Assembly (NCBI GenBank): GCA_030428405.1
Contig: JAUIEH010000029.1
Coordinates: forward strand, 1-12,852
Source of the DNA: Alphaproteobacteria bacterium
GTDB lineage: Bacteria; Pseudomonadota; Alphaproteobacteria; Caulobacterales; Maricaulaceae
DNA length: 12,852 bases
Direction: 5' to 3'
Numbering within the stretch: position 1 is the stretch's first letter; each line of letters begins with the position of its first letter. The position numbers were made by a program, and so were the translations under genes. Below the pieces are notes generated by a model, which did no database searches, was not told the DNA's origin, and was given only the letters and a program-made list of their open reading frames with translations. Of this stretch, positions 6,342 to 12,852 are shown one piece after another.

Positions 6342-9300
6342 GTGAATAGACCAATTCGCAGAGCTTTGCTCGCCATTGGCCTCGGTGCGGCCGCGCCGCT
6401 CGGCGCGAACGCGCAAATCGCGCCGCGCCCGGCGCCGCCGATTGCTGAAATTGTATCCGTGAACGGCGATGAGGATGCGCGCCTGGTCGAACTCGCCGAC
6501 TGGATCGAGCTTGCGCTGCAGCAAGGCATCGTTCCCGGCGATGTTCTGCGCACCGGGCCATACGGCGCGCTCGGCATCGTCTTCGAAGACCGCACGCAGA
6601 TCAGGCTGCACGCCGACACGCGCATGATCGTGGAAGGTCCCGACGCGGATGCGACCAACCGGCTTGAGCTGGATGCGGGCGCTGCGTGGTCGCGTGCGGG
6701 CGCGCCGGCGAACGGACTGGAAATCGAAACGCCGTCAGCGACAGCGGCGATCCGGGGTACGGACTGGTTTTTGTCCGTTGCAGCGGACGGCGAGACACGA
6801 CTGAGCGTTCTTGAGGGCGTTGTTGAGTTTTATAATGTACACGGACGCCTCTTCGTCGGCGCCGGCCAGACGGCTTTCGCCCGCCCGGGCGCTGCGCCGC
6901 AATTTTCCGGTCCGGTGCTGAGGCCCGAGCGCGCGCATTGGGCGGCGCCCATAGAGTATGACTGGATTCACCTCCTCACCTTCGATGATCCTTATGCACC
7001 CGAAGGGGCTGGCGCAGCGCCGCTTCCGCCCGCCGAACGCCTGCTCGATCGTGGCGACTTCACCCGCGCCGCGCCGGCCCGATCCGCCAGCGCCAGCGAG
7101 GCTGAGGCTCGCCTGGTCGAAGCGATGCACGCCGCTCAGGCCGGCCGCATCGACGAAGCCGAAGCCCGGCTCGCTCAGGCGCGGCCCGGCCTGACCGGCC
7201 GGCGCGCCTTTCTCGCCGACATGCTCGATGTCGGGCTCGCCATTGAGCGCGGCGATTTCGAGCGCGCCACGGCCGAGCTGGCGCAACTCGAAGCCGCCCG
7301 GCCCGACCGTCCCGAACCGCTCTTGATGCGCGCCTGGCTGGAAACCTCGGCGGCGCGTTATGACGAAGCGCAAGCGGCGCATGATCGCGCCGTTGAGGGC
7401 CGCGCGTCCTGGTCGCGCGCCGAAGCATTGCGCGCACAGATCGCCTATCTTGCGGGCGACGACGCCGGCCTTGAGAACGCTGCAGACGCTGCGCTGGCGG
7501 CCGACGGCTCCGACTTTCTGGCATGGCGCTGGCGCGCCGTCGCGCAGCGCACGAGCGGCGCAAGCCCAACAGCCGCCGAAGACGCCTTGTCACGCTCAGC
7601 CGAAGAAAACCCGAGCGACTGGCGAGATGTAAGCCGCCTTGGCGAAGCGTACACGGATGAAGGCGATTTGACGGCGGCGCAAGCGGCCCATGAAGACGCC
7701 GTTGCGCGCGCGCCCGATGCAGCGGGCGCTTATGCCGGCCTCGCCGTCACCTATGCTGCGGCGGACCGGCTCGATGACGCCGAAGCCGCCGCGCAGCGCG
7801 CCATCGAACTCGATCCGATGGACCCCGACGCCCTCGCCGCCGCAGCGAGGGTGGCGATGATGCGCGGCGATGGCGCCGCCGCTTCCCGCTACGCCGACGC
7901 CGCCATGGCGGCTGACCCGTCGCGCTCCGGCGCAGCCTCCCTCGCCGCCGCCGCACGCTGGTCGGAAGGTGAGCGAGCCGGCGCGCGAAGCGCAGCGGAG
8001 ACCGCCGCACGCACCGCGCCTTACGACGCGGAGGCCGCGCTGACGGCCGCCATCATAGCGCAGAACATGGCGGAGGCCGGCGATGCCGTGCGCTATGCGC
8101 GCCGCGCGGTTGACGCCTATGAACAAGGAGGCCGATCAGACGCCTTTGCGCCGCCCGCCTCGCTGAATGGCGACAGTGATGTCGGCGCGCCTTTGCGCGA
8201 GCTCGGACTTGAGGCCTGGGGCGAGCACTTGTCGCATCGCGCCTACAGCCCGTTCCGCGCCGAGAGCGTATTTTTTCTTGGTACGGTCTATCCGTCAGAC
8301 GACGCAGCGGCGTCTGCGCAGACGCAAGGTCTTCTGCTAGACCCCTTCGCGCTCGCCGCGCCGTTTCGCTGGAGCGAATTGACGCGCACGCCACGCCATG
8401 AAGCGCGCGCAGGCGTCAGTGCAGAAACGGGCGATGGCCCGAACGGACAAGGCGTATTCGTCGAAGCTCAAGGCTTTGACCGCAACGTTCATCCCTTCGC
8501 TTACAATGCTGCATTCGGCTACGAGACGGGCGATGAAGGCCTGCCCAACTCCGACGCTGAGCACGCAGAATTGGACGTCAGTTTTGGCCGCACCGTAAAC
8601 GGACGCCACGCCATGTTCGCACGACTAACGGGCGAATGGCTCGACCGCGAATTGCCGGGCGACGGCTTTCATCAGGATTTTGACGACGCTGAAACCGTCT
8701 CGGAAATCGTCGCCGATCTCGGCTATGCCTTCCGGCGCCGCCACACGGATCAGACCTTCGTGCGCGCAGCGTTCGGCTCTGCGCGCCGAACCTTCGAGAA
8801 CCCCTCAGCCTACGGACACGCGCTCGACTCCATCAGCTATTCCCTGGTCGATCATTTCGGGCTCGACAGCGCGCGCTCTCTTGTCTCTCTCGGCCTATAC
8901 GACACCGGCTTCGGCACGTTGTCAGACCCCGATCTGATCCTCGAACCGCCGCCAATGGCGGTCGTTGTCGGCCCTGTCGGCGACGGCGTATTCGATGCGA
9001 TTGACGAGGACGACGCCGTGCTCGACGAGGATGAGCGCGGGAATGTTTTCAATCTGCAGTTCCGACGTCTTGTTGAATACGGACGTTTGACGCTGAGCTA
9101 TGGTGCAGAGGCCGGCATGCGCGATGCGCGCGCCAGCTCCATATATTACGACCGGGACTTTATCGGCGACATCTCGATATTCGATGCGCCAAACGCGTCC
9201 GCGACCGTCATCGACCACTACGAGCCCGTCGAGATTGAACTTCGTGCGGAGACGGATGAAAGCGCACTGGAAGCGCATTTGTTCGCGAACTGGCGCGCGA

Positions 9301-10118
9301 GCGACGCCGCCATGCTGGAGGGCGGACTGTTTGTACGCCATCTGGAGAGCGACACTGATTATGGCGGCCTTTTGCCTGCGGCCAGCAGCGAGCAGACCGT
9401 GCTTGACCCGCGGCTTGGCGCAGCGCTGAGCTTTGGACCTGCGCGCCTTCGCATCGCTGCGCAGCGCGACCGGCTCATGCCTGCGCTCGGAACCATCGCG
9501 CCGATCGGGGTCGTCGGGTTGACGCCGACGCAGACGCTTGGCGTGTCAGCGCGCGAGGTCGAGGATTATCGCGGACGCTTCGAAGTCGAGGCGAGCGAAC
9601 ACCTCTTCTTGTTCGTGGAGGGAGAACATCAGGAGCTGACATCCGCCTCCGCGCCCAGCCCCGGCGCGCGCATCGGCTCGACCGCCTATTCTGCGAGCGA
9701 GGCGGAACTGAGCACCGTGCTCGCCGGCGCTGATCTGTTCTTCGCCGAGCGCTGGGGACTGGCGGTGCGCGGTCGGCGCATCTGGTCAGAGATCGGCGGC
9801 GGCGGCGCAACGGCTGGCTACGAACTTCCTTATGTGCCGCAAGACATGGCCAGCGCGCGCGTGACCTATGTCCACCCGGCGCAAATCCGCGCGAGCCTCG
9901 GCGTCGATCATATCGGCGCGCGCTTTGCAGATGATTTCAACACGTACAGTCTCGCCGCATCGACCATCGTTTCCGCAGGCGTCTCATGGGAGCCCGATGA
10001 CCGGCGCTGGGCGCTCGCTGCGGAAGCCGAAAATGTTTTCGGCGCCGATGTCGAAGCCGCGCCCGGCGTTTTCCAGAGCGATCCTGTCGTGCGCGTCTCC
10101 GTGGAGCGCAGGTTCTAG
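6342..10118 (+). CDS. Secreted FecR-TPR-outer-membrane beta-barrel fusion protein
   Basis: This protein has 1258 residues and a GTG start. Residues 1-24 are a Sec signal peptide (NRPIRR, a hydrophobic core, then GANA before Gln25). A FecR domain spans about 36-185. It is recognised by VLRTGPYGALGIVF (68-81), RTQIRL and the hallmark TPSATAAIRGTDWF (130-143). An Ala-rich TPR array runs from about 255 to 592, with the best units at 431-459 and 461-493 (AIELDPMDPDALA). From about 640 to the end there are alternating amphipathic strands with Asp/Gly-rich loops. The tail ENVFG and the last residues VRVSVERRF, ending in Phe, match outer-membrane barrels and resemble the C-terminus of TonB-dependent receptors. 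No plug domain or TonB box is visible. Signal peptide plus barrel places FecR and TPR in the periplasm. Unlike iron-type FecR regulators it has no inner-membrane span or cytosolic anti-sigma part, and no sigma-factor gene is adjacent. TPR-plus-barrel resembles exopolysaccharide exporters such as PgaA and BcsC in layout only. The ligand or cargo is unknown. It is divergent from the CHASE2 cyclase. Confidence 0.85.
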   Translation: MNRPIRRALLAIGLGAAAPLGANAQIAPRPAPPIAEIVSVNGDEDARLVELADWIELALQQGIVPGDVLRTGPYGALGIVFEDRTQIRLHADTRMIVEGPDADATNRLELDAGAAWSRAGAPANGLEIETPSATAAIRGTDWFLSVAADGETRLSVLEGVVEFYNVHGRLFVGAGQTAFARPGAAPQFSGPVLRPERAHWAAPIEYDWIHLLTFDDPYAPEGAGAAPLPPAERLLDRGDFTRAAPARSASASEAEARLVEAMHAAQAGRIDEAEARLAQARPGLTGRRAFLADMLDVGLAIERGDFERATAELAQLEAARPDRPEPLLMRAWLETSAARYDEAQAAHDRAVEGRASWSRAEALRAQIAYLAGDDAGLENAADAALAADGSDFLAWRWRAVAQRTSGASPTAAEDALSRSAEENPSDWRDVSRLGEAYTDEGDLTAAQAAHEDAVARAPDAAGAYAGLAVTYAAADRLDDAEAAAQRAIELDPMDPDALAAAARVAMMRGDGAAASRYADAAMAADPSRSGAASLAAAARWSEGERAGARSAAETAARTAPYDAEAALTAAIIAQNMAEAGDAVRYARRAVDAYEQGGRSDAFAPPASLNGDSDVGAPLRELGLEAWGEHLSHRAYSPFRAESVFFLGTVYPSDDAAASAQTQGLLLDPFALAAPFRWSELTRTPRHEARAGVSAETGDGPNGQGVFVEAQGFDRNVHPFAYNAAFGYETGDEGLPNSDAEHAELDVSFGRTVNGRHAMFARLTGEWLDRELPGDGFHQDFDDAETVSEIVADLGYAFRRRHTDQTFVRAAFGSARRTFENPSAYGHALDSISYSLVDHFGLDSARSLVSLGLYDTGFGTLSDPDLILEPPPMAVVVGPVGDGVFDAIDEDDAVLDEDERGNVFNLQFRRLVEYGRLTLSYGAEAGMRDARASSIYYDRDFIGDISIFDAPNASATVIDHYEPVEIELRAETDESALEAHLFANWRASDAAMLEGGLFVRHLESDTDYGGLLPAASSEQTVLDPRLGAALSFGPARLRIAAQRDRLMPALGTIAPIGVVGLTPTQTLGVSAREVEDYRGRFEVEASEHLFLFVEGEHQELTSASAPSPGARIGSTAYSASEAELSTVLAGADLFFAERWGLAVRGRRIWSEIGGGGATAGYELPYVPQDMASARVTYVHPAQIRASLGVDHIGARFADDFNTYSLAASTIVSAGVSWEPDDRRWALAAEAENVFGADVEAAPGVFQSDPVVRVSVERRF
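8994..9038 (+). other. Acidic segment in the barrel region of the FecR-TPR-barrel protein
   Basis: Residues about 885-899 (DAIDEDDAVLDEDER) are dominated by Asp and Glu and follow a Pro/Val/Gly-rich linker (868-882). The position between two barrel-type strands suggests a surface loop. Spaced acidic residues could bind divalent cations, but no exact calcium-binding consensus is present. Confidence 0.4.
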
Positions 10119-10146
10119 GTGCTGGCGGGTCGGTTGCTCCGCGGTC

Positions 10147-11736
10147 TCAACTCGCCTTTTCGGCCTGCTCGATGGCGCGCAGCGCGCGCGAATCCGCCGA
10201 TAGGCCGCGCCAGACGCTGAAGCAGCACGCCAGCAAAACGAGCGTGAACGGAAGACCCGCCGAGATGGCGCCCGCCTGCAGCGCCTGCAGCGCCTGTGCG
10301 CCGCCGCCATAGAGCAACATCGCCGCGACCAGCCCCTCAATCGATGCCCAAAAGATGCGCTGAGGGACCGGCGCGTGCAGCTTGCCGCCGGCCGTGATCG
10401 AGTCGATCACGAGCGAGCCTGAATCCGAGGATGTCACGAAAAACACGAACACCAGGGCCACCGCGAGCCCGGAGGCGAGACTCGCAAACGGCAATTGCTC
10501 AAGCATGTGGAAGAGCACGAGCGAAACGTCGTCAATGCCCTGCGACAAAGCGCCGATATCGTTTTCGGCCTGGAACAAGGCCGTCTCGCCAAAGGTCGAG
10601 AACCACAGGAGCGTCACGATCAGCGGTGCGAAAATGACCGCGAGCAGGAACTCGCGCACAGTGCGCCCTTTTGAAATCCGTGCAATGAACATTCCCACAA
10701 AGGGCGACCAGGAAATCCACCAGGCCCAGTAAAACACCGTCCAGCCATGGAACCATTCCGTGTCCTCGCGGCCGACCCAGTTCGACAGAACGAAAAAGTC
10801 GCCCATATAGGCCAGCGCGTTCTCGAAGACGCCGGTCGTGATGAGCAGCGTCGGCCCGATGATGAACACGGCGAGAAGAAACAAGGCCGCCATGACCATG
10901 TTGATGTTGGAGAGGACCTTCACCCCGCCATCCAATCCGCGCACGACCGAAAAAATCGCTACCGAGGTGATGACGCCGATAATGGCGATCTGAACGCCGA
11001 GCCCCGCGTCGATGTCGAATAGAAAATTGAGGCCGCTTGCGATCTGCTGCGCGCCGAGGCCGAGCGACGTCGCGAGACCGAACAAAGTAGCGATGACGGA
11101 TAAAATGTCGATCACATGTCCCGGCCAGCCCCAGATGCGGTCGCCGAGCAGCGGGTAAAAGGCCGAGCGCACGGTGAACGGCAGCCCTTTGGAGAATGTG
11201 AAATAGGCCAGCGCGAGGCCGATAATCGCGTATATCGACCAGGCGTTCAGGCCCCAGTGAAATATGGTCGCGCTCAGAGCCAGCCGGTGCGCTTCGGGCG
11301 TATGCGGTTCAACGCCTAACGGCGTTCCATACCAACCCGTGTAATAGGCCAAGGGCTCGGCTGCGCCCCAGAACATGAGGCCGATGCCGATGCCGGCCGC
11401 GAACAACATTGCGAGCCAGGAAACGATGGAAAATTCGGGCCGCGCTTCCCGCCCCCCGATCCTCAAGCGCCCCAGCGGCGAGACGATAATCGCGAGACAG
11501 AACAAAAACACGACATTGACGCTGACGACGAAAAGCCAGTCGAATGTCGTCAAGACCCAGTCCCGCGTCGCAAGCAGCGCCGTGGACGCCGTATCGGGCG
11601 CGGCCAGCGTCAGCCCGATGAACAACACCATCGTCAGCGCCGCGATGAAAAACACCGGGTTGTGAACGTCGAGCCCGAAGAGAGCGACATTGTCTTCGCC
11701 GAGCTTGTGACTCGTCTTGTATAAGCGTCTGGGCAT
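10147..11736 (-). CDS. BCCT-family transporter, glycine betaine-type
   Basis: This 529-residue protein has about 12 hydrophobic spans and belongs to the betaine/carnitine/choline transporter family, which takes up quaternary ammonium compatible solutes across the inner membrane. The TM8 signature YWAWWISWSPFVGMF is intact with Trp339, Trp340 and Trp343. Trp161, Trp166 and Tyr169 (HWGLNAWSIY) supply the TM4 half of the aromatic box known from BetP. The glycine stretch in TM3 is GIGIG (115-119), where BetP has GMGIG and choline-type BetT has GMGID; the final Gly points to betaine rather than choline. SSDSGSLVID (436-445) is also conserved. The tail after the last span is only about 20 residues, so the long osmosensing C-terminal helix of BetP is absent. 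The start at 11736 is preceded by GAGAG, which overlaps the stop of the sulfotransferase gene, so the two are probably co-transcribed and coupled. It is convergent, 28 bases apart, with the FecR-TPR-barrel gene. Confidence 0.95.
   Translation of the reverse strand: MPRRLYKTSHKLGEDNVALFGLDVHNPVFFIAALTMVLFIGLTLAAPDTASTALLATRDWVLTTFDWLFVVSVNVVFLFCLAIIVSPLGRLRIGGREARPEFSIVSWLAMLFAAGIGIGLMFWGAAEPLAYYTGWYGTPLGVEPHTPEAHRLALSATIFHWGLNAWSIYAIIGLALAYFTFSKGLPFTVRSAFYPLLGDRIWGWPGHVIDILSVIATLFGLATSLGLGAQQIASGLNFLFDIDAGLGVQIAIIGVITSVAIFSVVRGLDGGVKVLSNINMVMAALFLLAVFIIGPTLLITTGVFENALAYMGDFFVLSNWVGREDTEWFHGWTVFYWAWWISWSPFVGMFIARISKGRTVREFLLAVIFAPLIVTLLWFSTFGETALFQAENDIGALSQGIDDVSLVLFHMLEQLPFASLASGLAVALVFVFFVTSSDSGSLVIDSITAGGKLHAPVPQRIFWASIEGLVAAMLLYGGGAQALQALQAGAISAGLPFTLVLLACCFSVWRGLSADSRALRAIEQAEKAS
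10274..10300 (-). repeat. Short in-frame tandem repeat inside the BCCT gene
   Basis: The 9-base unit GCCTGCAGC occurs twice in a row (10274-10282, 10283-10291), and a partial third copy follows. It encodes the Ala-Leu-Gln repeat QALQALQAGA at about residues 481-490, near the start of the last membrane span. Changes in unit number would stay in frame. It may be a simple local duplication. Confidence 0.5.
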
Positions 11737-11739
11737 TTT

Positions 11740-11744
11740 CTCTC
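11740..11744 (-). promoter_or_regulatory. Ribosome-binding site of the BCCT gene overlapping the upstream stop
   Basis: On the minus strand GAGAG lies 3 bases before the ATG at 11736 and overlaps the sulfotransferase stop codon (11743-11745). Ribosomes ending translation of the first gene would cover this site, so coupled translation is likely. Confidence 0.5.
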
Positions 11745-12852
11745 ACATGTCCGGTGGTGACAGCGCGGGACCGAGCGCATCGCGCAACGGCCCGAGCCAC
11801 GGCTCGTATCGACGCCATTGCTCGACGCCGGACTTGAAAATCGGTTGACGGACTTGTTCCGAACTCGCTGTGCGCACTTCACGCTCGGTCTTGTGGAACT
11901 CCACGCAGGCGCGCTCGAACGGCAGACCGCAATGTTCGAGAATGCGCCGGACCTGGGCCTCGAGATCGTCAACGACGTCTTCGTGAGAAACCCGCAGAAC
12001 CTTGCCCGGCAGGACACGGTCCCAATGCGCCATCAACTCGACATAGCCGCGATAATAGCGGCCGATTTCCTCGAGCCCGTAGGTGAACTCCTGGCCCTCG
12101 GCGAAAAGCTGTTTGTAGCCGGAAAAACAACACGCCATCGCGTCGCGGCGCGCATCGATGATCTTTGCGTTCGGCAGGATCAGATGGATGAGCCCGATAT
12201 GCCTGAAATTATTCGGCATTTTGTCCGTGAAAAACGGCACGCCGCGGCGGTGCACGCGCGTGTCCTCGATGTAGGCGCGTCCAAGCGTTTCGAGCTTTTC
12301 AGCGCCGAGATCGGCAAGCATGGCGGGGTAGCGCGGCGCCTCATCAATCCGTTGACGTCCGTTGAGCCGATGCGCCGTTGCGAGAATATTCGGCAGCTCC
12401 ATCGTACCGTCGACCTCGCTGTGTGAGGCGAGGATCTGCTCGATGAGCGTGGAGCCCGCACGCGGCAGGCCGACAATGAAGATGGGATCGCGCGCGTCAT
12501 GGCCCGCGCCCGCCTTCGCGGCGAACAGCTCCTGCGTGCAGACATCTTTTTGCCGGCTGAGTTCTGCGTCCATACGCTCGGCGTCATAGCGGATCTGAGC
12601 ATTTTTCAGCGCATTGCCGCGCTGGTAATAGCGAAAGCTCTCCTCAAAGGCGCCGCGGTCCTCGAACGCCTTGCCGAGCGCGAAGCAGAGATGGATGCGA
12701 TCCTCATCAGACGCGCCGGGGGCCCCTTCCGCCGCCCGAACCGTTTCGAGCTCCTCATCCGGGAACTGATAAGTCTTCAGATTTGCGAGACTCCAATAAG
12801 CGTCGCCAAATCCCGGCTGCGCGGCGGCGGCTTCGTGATAAGCCTCGATCGC
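11743..12852 (-). CDS. TPR-containing sulfotransferase family protein, N-terminus outside the window
   Basis: The frame stays open to base 12852, and the extra 93 codons before the first ATG in view (12573) translate as helical TPR-like repeats (AIEAYHEAAAAQPG, RIHLCFALGKAFEDRG). The gene therefore starts beyond the window; 369 residues are visible. The C-terminal part is a PAPS-dependent sulfotransferase domain. The 5'-phosphosulfate loop is IVGLPRAGST (visible residues 126-135), followed by FTDKMPNNF (208-216). The 3'-phosphate site IIDARRDAMACCFS (231-244) and the family-typical VRQPIFKSGVEQW near the C-terminus (334-346) are present. It probably transfers sulfate from PAPS to a hydroxyl or amine of a carbohydrate, lipid, small molecule or protein; the acceptor cannot be read. 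There is no signal peptide in the visible part, so location depends on the missing end. It lies 6 bases upstream of the BCCT gene in the same orientation. Confidence 0.92.
   Translation of the reverse strand, partial: AIEAYHEAAAAQPGFGDAYWSLANLKTYQFPDEELETVRAAEGAPGASDEDRIHLCFALGKAFEDRGAFEESFRYYQRGNALKNAQIRYDAERMDAELSRQKDVCTQELFAAKAGAGHDARDPIFIVGLPRAGSTLIEQILASHSEVDGTMELPNILATAHRLNGRQRIDEAPRYPAMLADLGAEKLETLGRAYIEDTRVHRRGVPFFTDKMPNNFRHIGLIHLILPNAKIIDARRDAMACCFSGYKQLFAEGQEFTYGLEEIGRYYRGYVELMAHWDRVLPGKVLRVSHEDVVDDLEAQVRRILEHCGLPFERACVEFHKTEREVRTASSEQVRQPIFKSGVEQWRRYEPWLGPLRDALGPALSPPDM

Noticed and set aside
6277..6561. Upstream extension of the cyclase frame, adding 95 residues
   Set aside because: It overlaps the divergent gene, gives an Arg-rich leader with no function, and the ATG at 6276 has a Shine-Dalgarno and the expected short cytosolic tail.
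7096..8117. Tandem DNA repeat in the TPR region
   Set aside because: Alanine-rich GCG/GCC codons look repetitive, but there is no exact DNA repeat unit; the periodicity is that of the TPR protein fold.
12571..12573. ATG as the start of the sulfotransferase
   Set aside because: The frame continues open to the window edge and encodes TPR-like helices, so this Met is internal.

Overview
The window looks like the chromosome of a GC-rich, free-living, probably aquatic alphaproteobacterium. Codon use favours G or C at third positions, and GTG starts are used. The gene set (CckA/FixL-style hybrid kinase, single-domain regulator, CHASE2 cyclase, outer-membrane barrel with TPRs, BCCT carrier, TPR-sulfotransferase) fits the Caulobacterales/Hyphomonadaceae/Maricaulales type of genome. 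This placement is inferred from gene content and style, not from a marker gene. I see no rRNA, tRNA, insertion sequence, CRISPR array, phage gene or integration site.

Layout. (1) 1-3553, plus strand, is a signalling block. It holds the C-terminal 610 residues of a PAS-PAS-HisKA-HATPase-REC hybrid histidine kinase, a 148-base gap with a hairpin and a 14-base palindrome, then a tight two-gene unit. That unit encodes a single-domain response regulator and a 396-residue protein that reads as a degenerate GGDEF-EAL pseudoenzyme. (2) 3554-3733 is a 180-base gap without a gene. (3) 3734-4282, plus strand, encodes a small single-span membrane protein of unknown function. (4) 4303-6276 (minus) and 6342-10118 (plus) are divergent genes sharing a 65-base control region. 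The first is a CHASE2-class III nucleotide cyclase; the second is a very large secreted FecR-TPR-outer-membrane-barrel fusion. (5) 10147-12852, minus strand, is a TPR-sulfotransferase (N-terminus outside the window) followed 6 bases later by a betaine-type BCCT transporter.

Working together. The kinase, regulator and pseudo-GGDEF/EAL protein could form a phosphorelay ending in a non-catalytic protein or nucleotide-binding output. The divergent pair is the most interesting unit. The cyclase exposes a CHASE2 domain to the periplasm. Its partner carries a periplasmic FecR domain and a TPR array attached to a barrel in the outer membrane. The simplest reading is that the state of the outer-membrane protein is passed to a cAMP- or cGMP-type signal across the inner membrane; this is inference from domain topology and gene order. 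The sulfotransferase/BCCT pair appears co-transcribed and probably translationally coupled. The functional link between the two is not evident from sequence.
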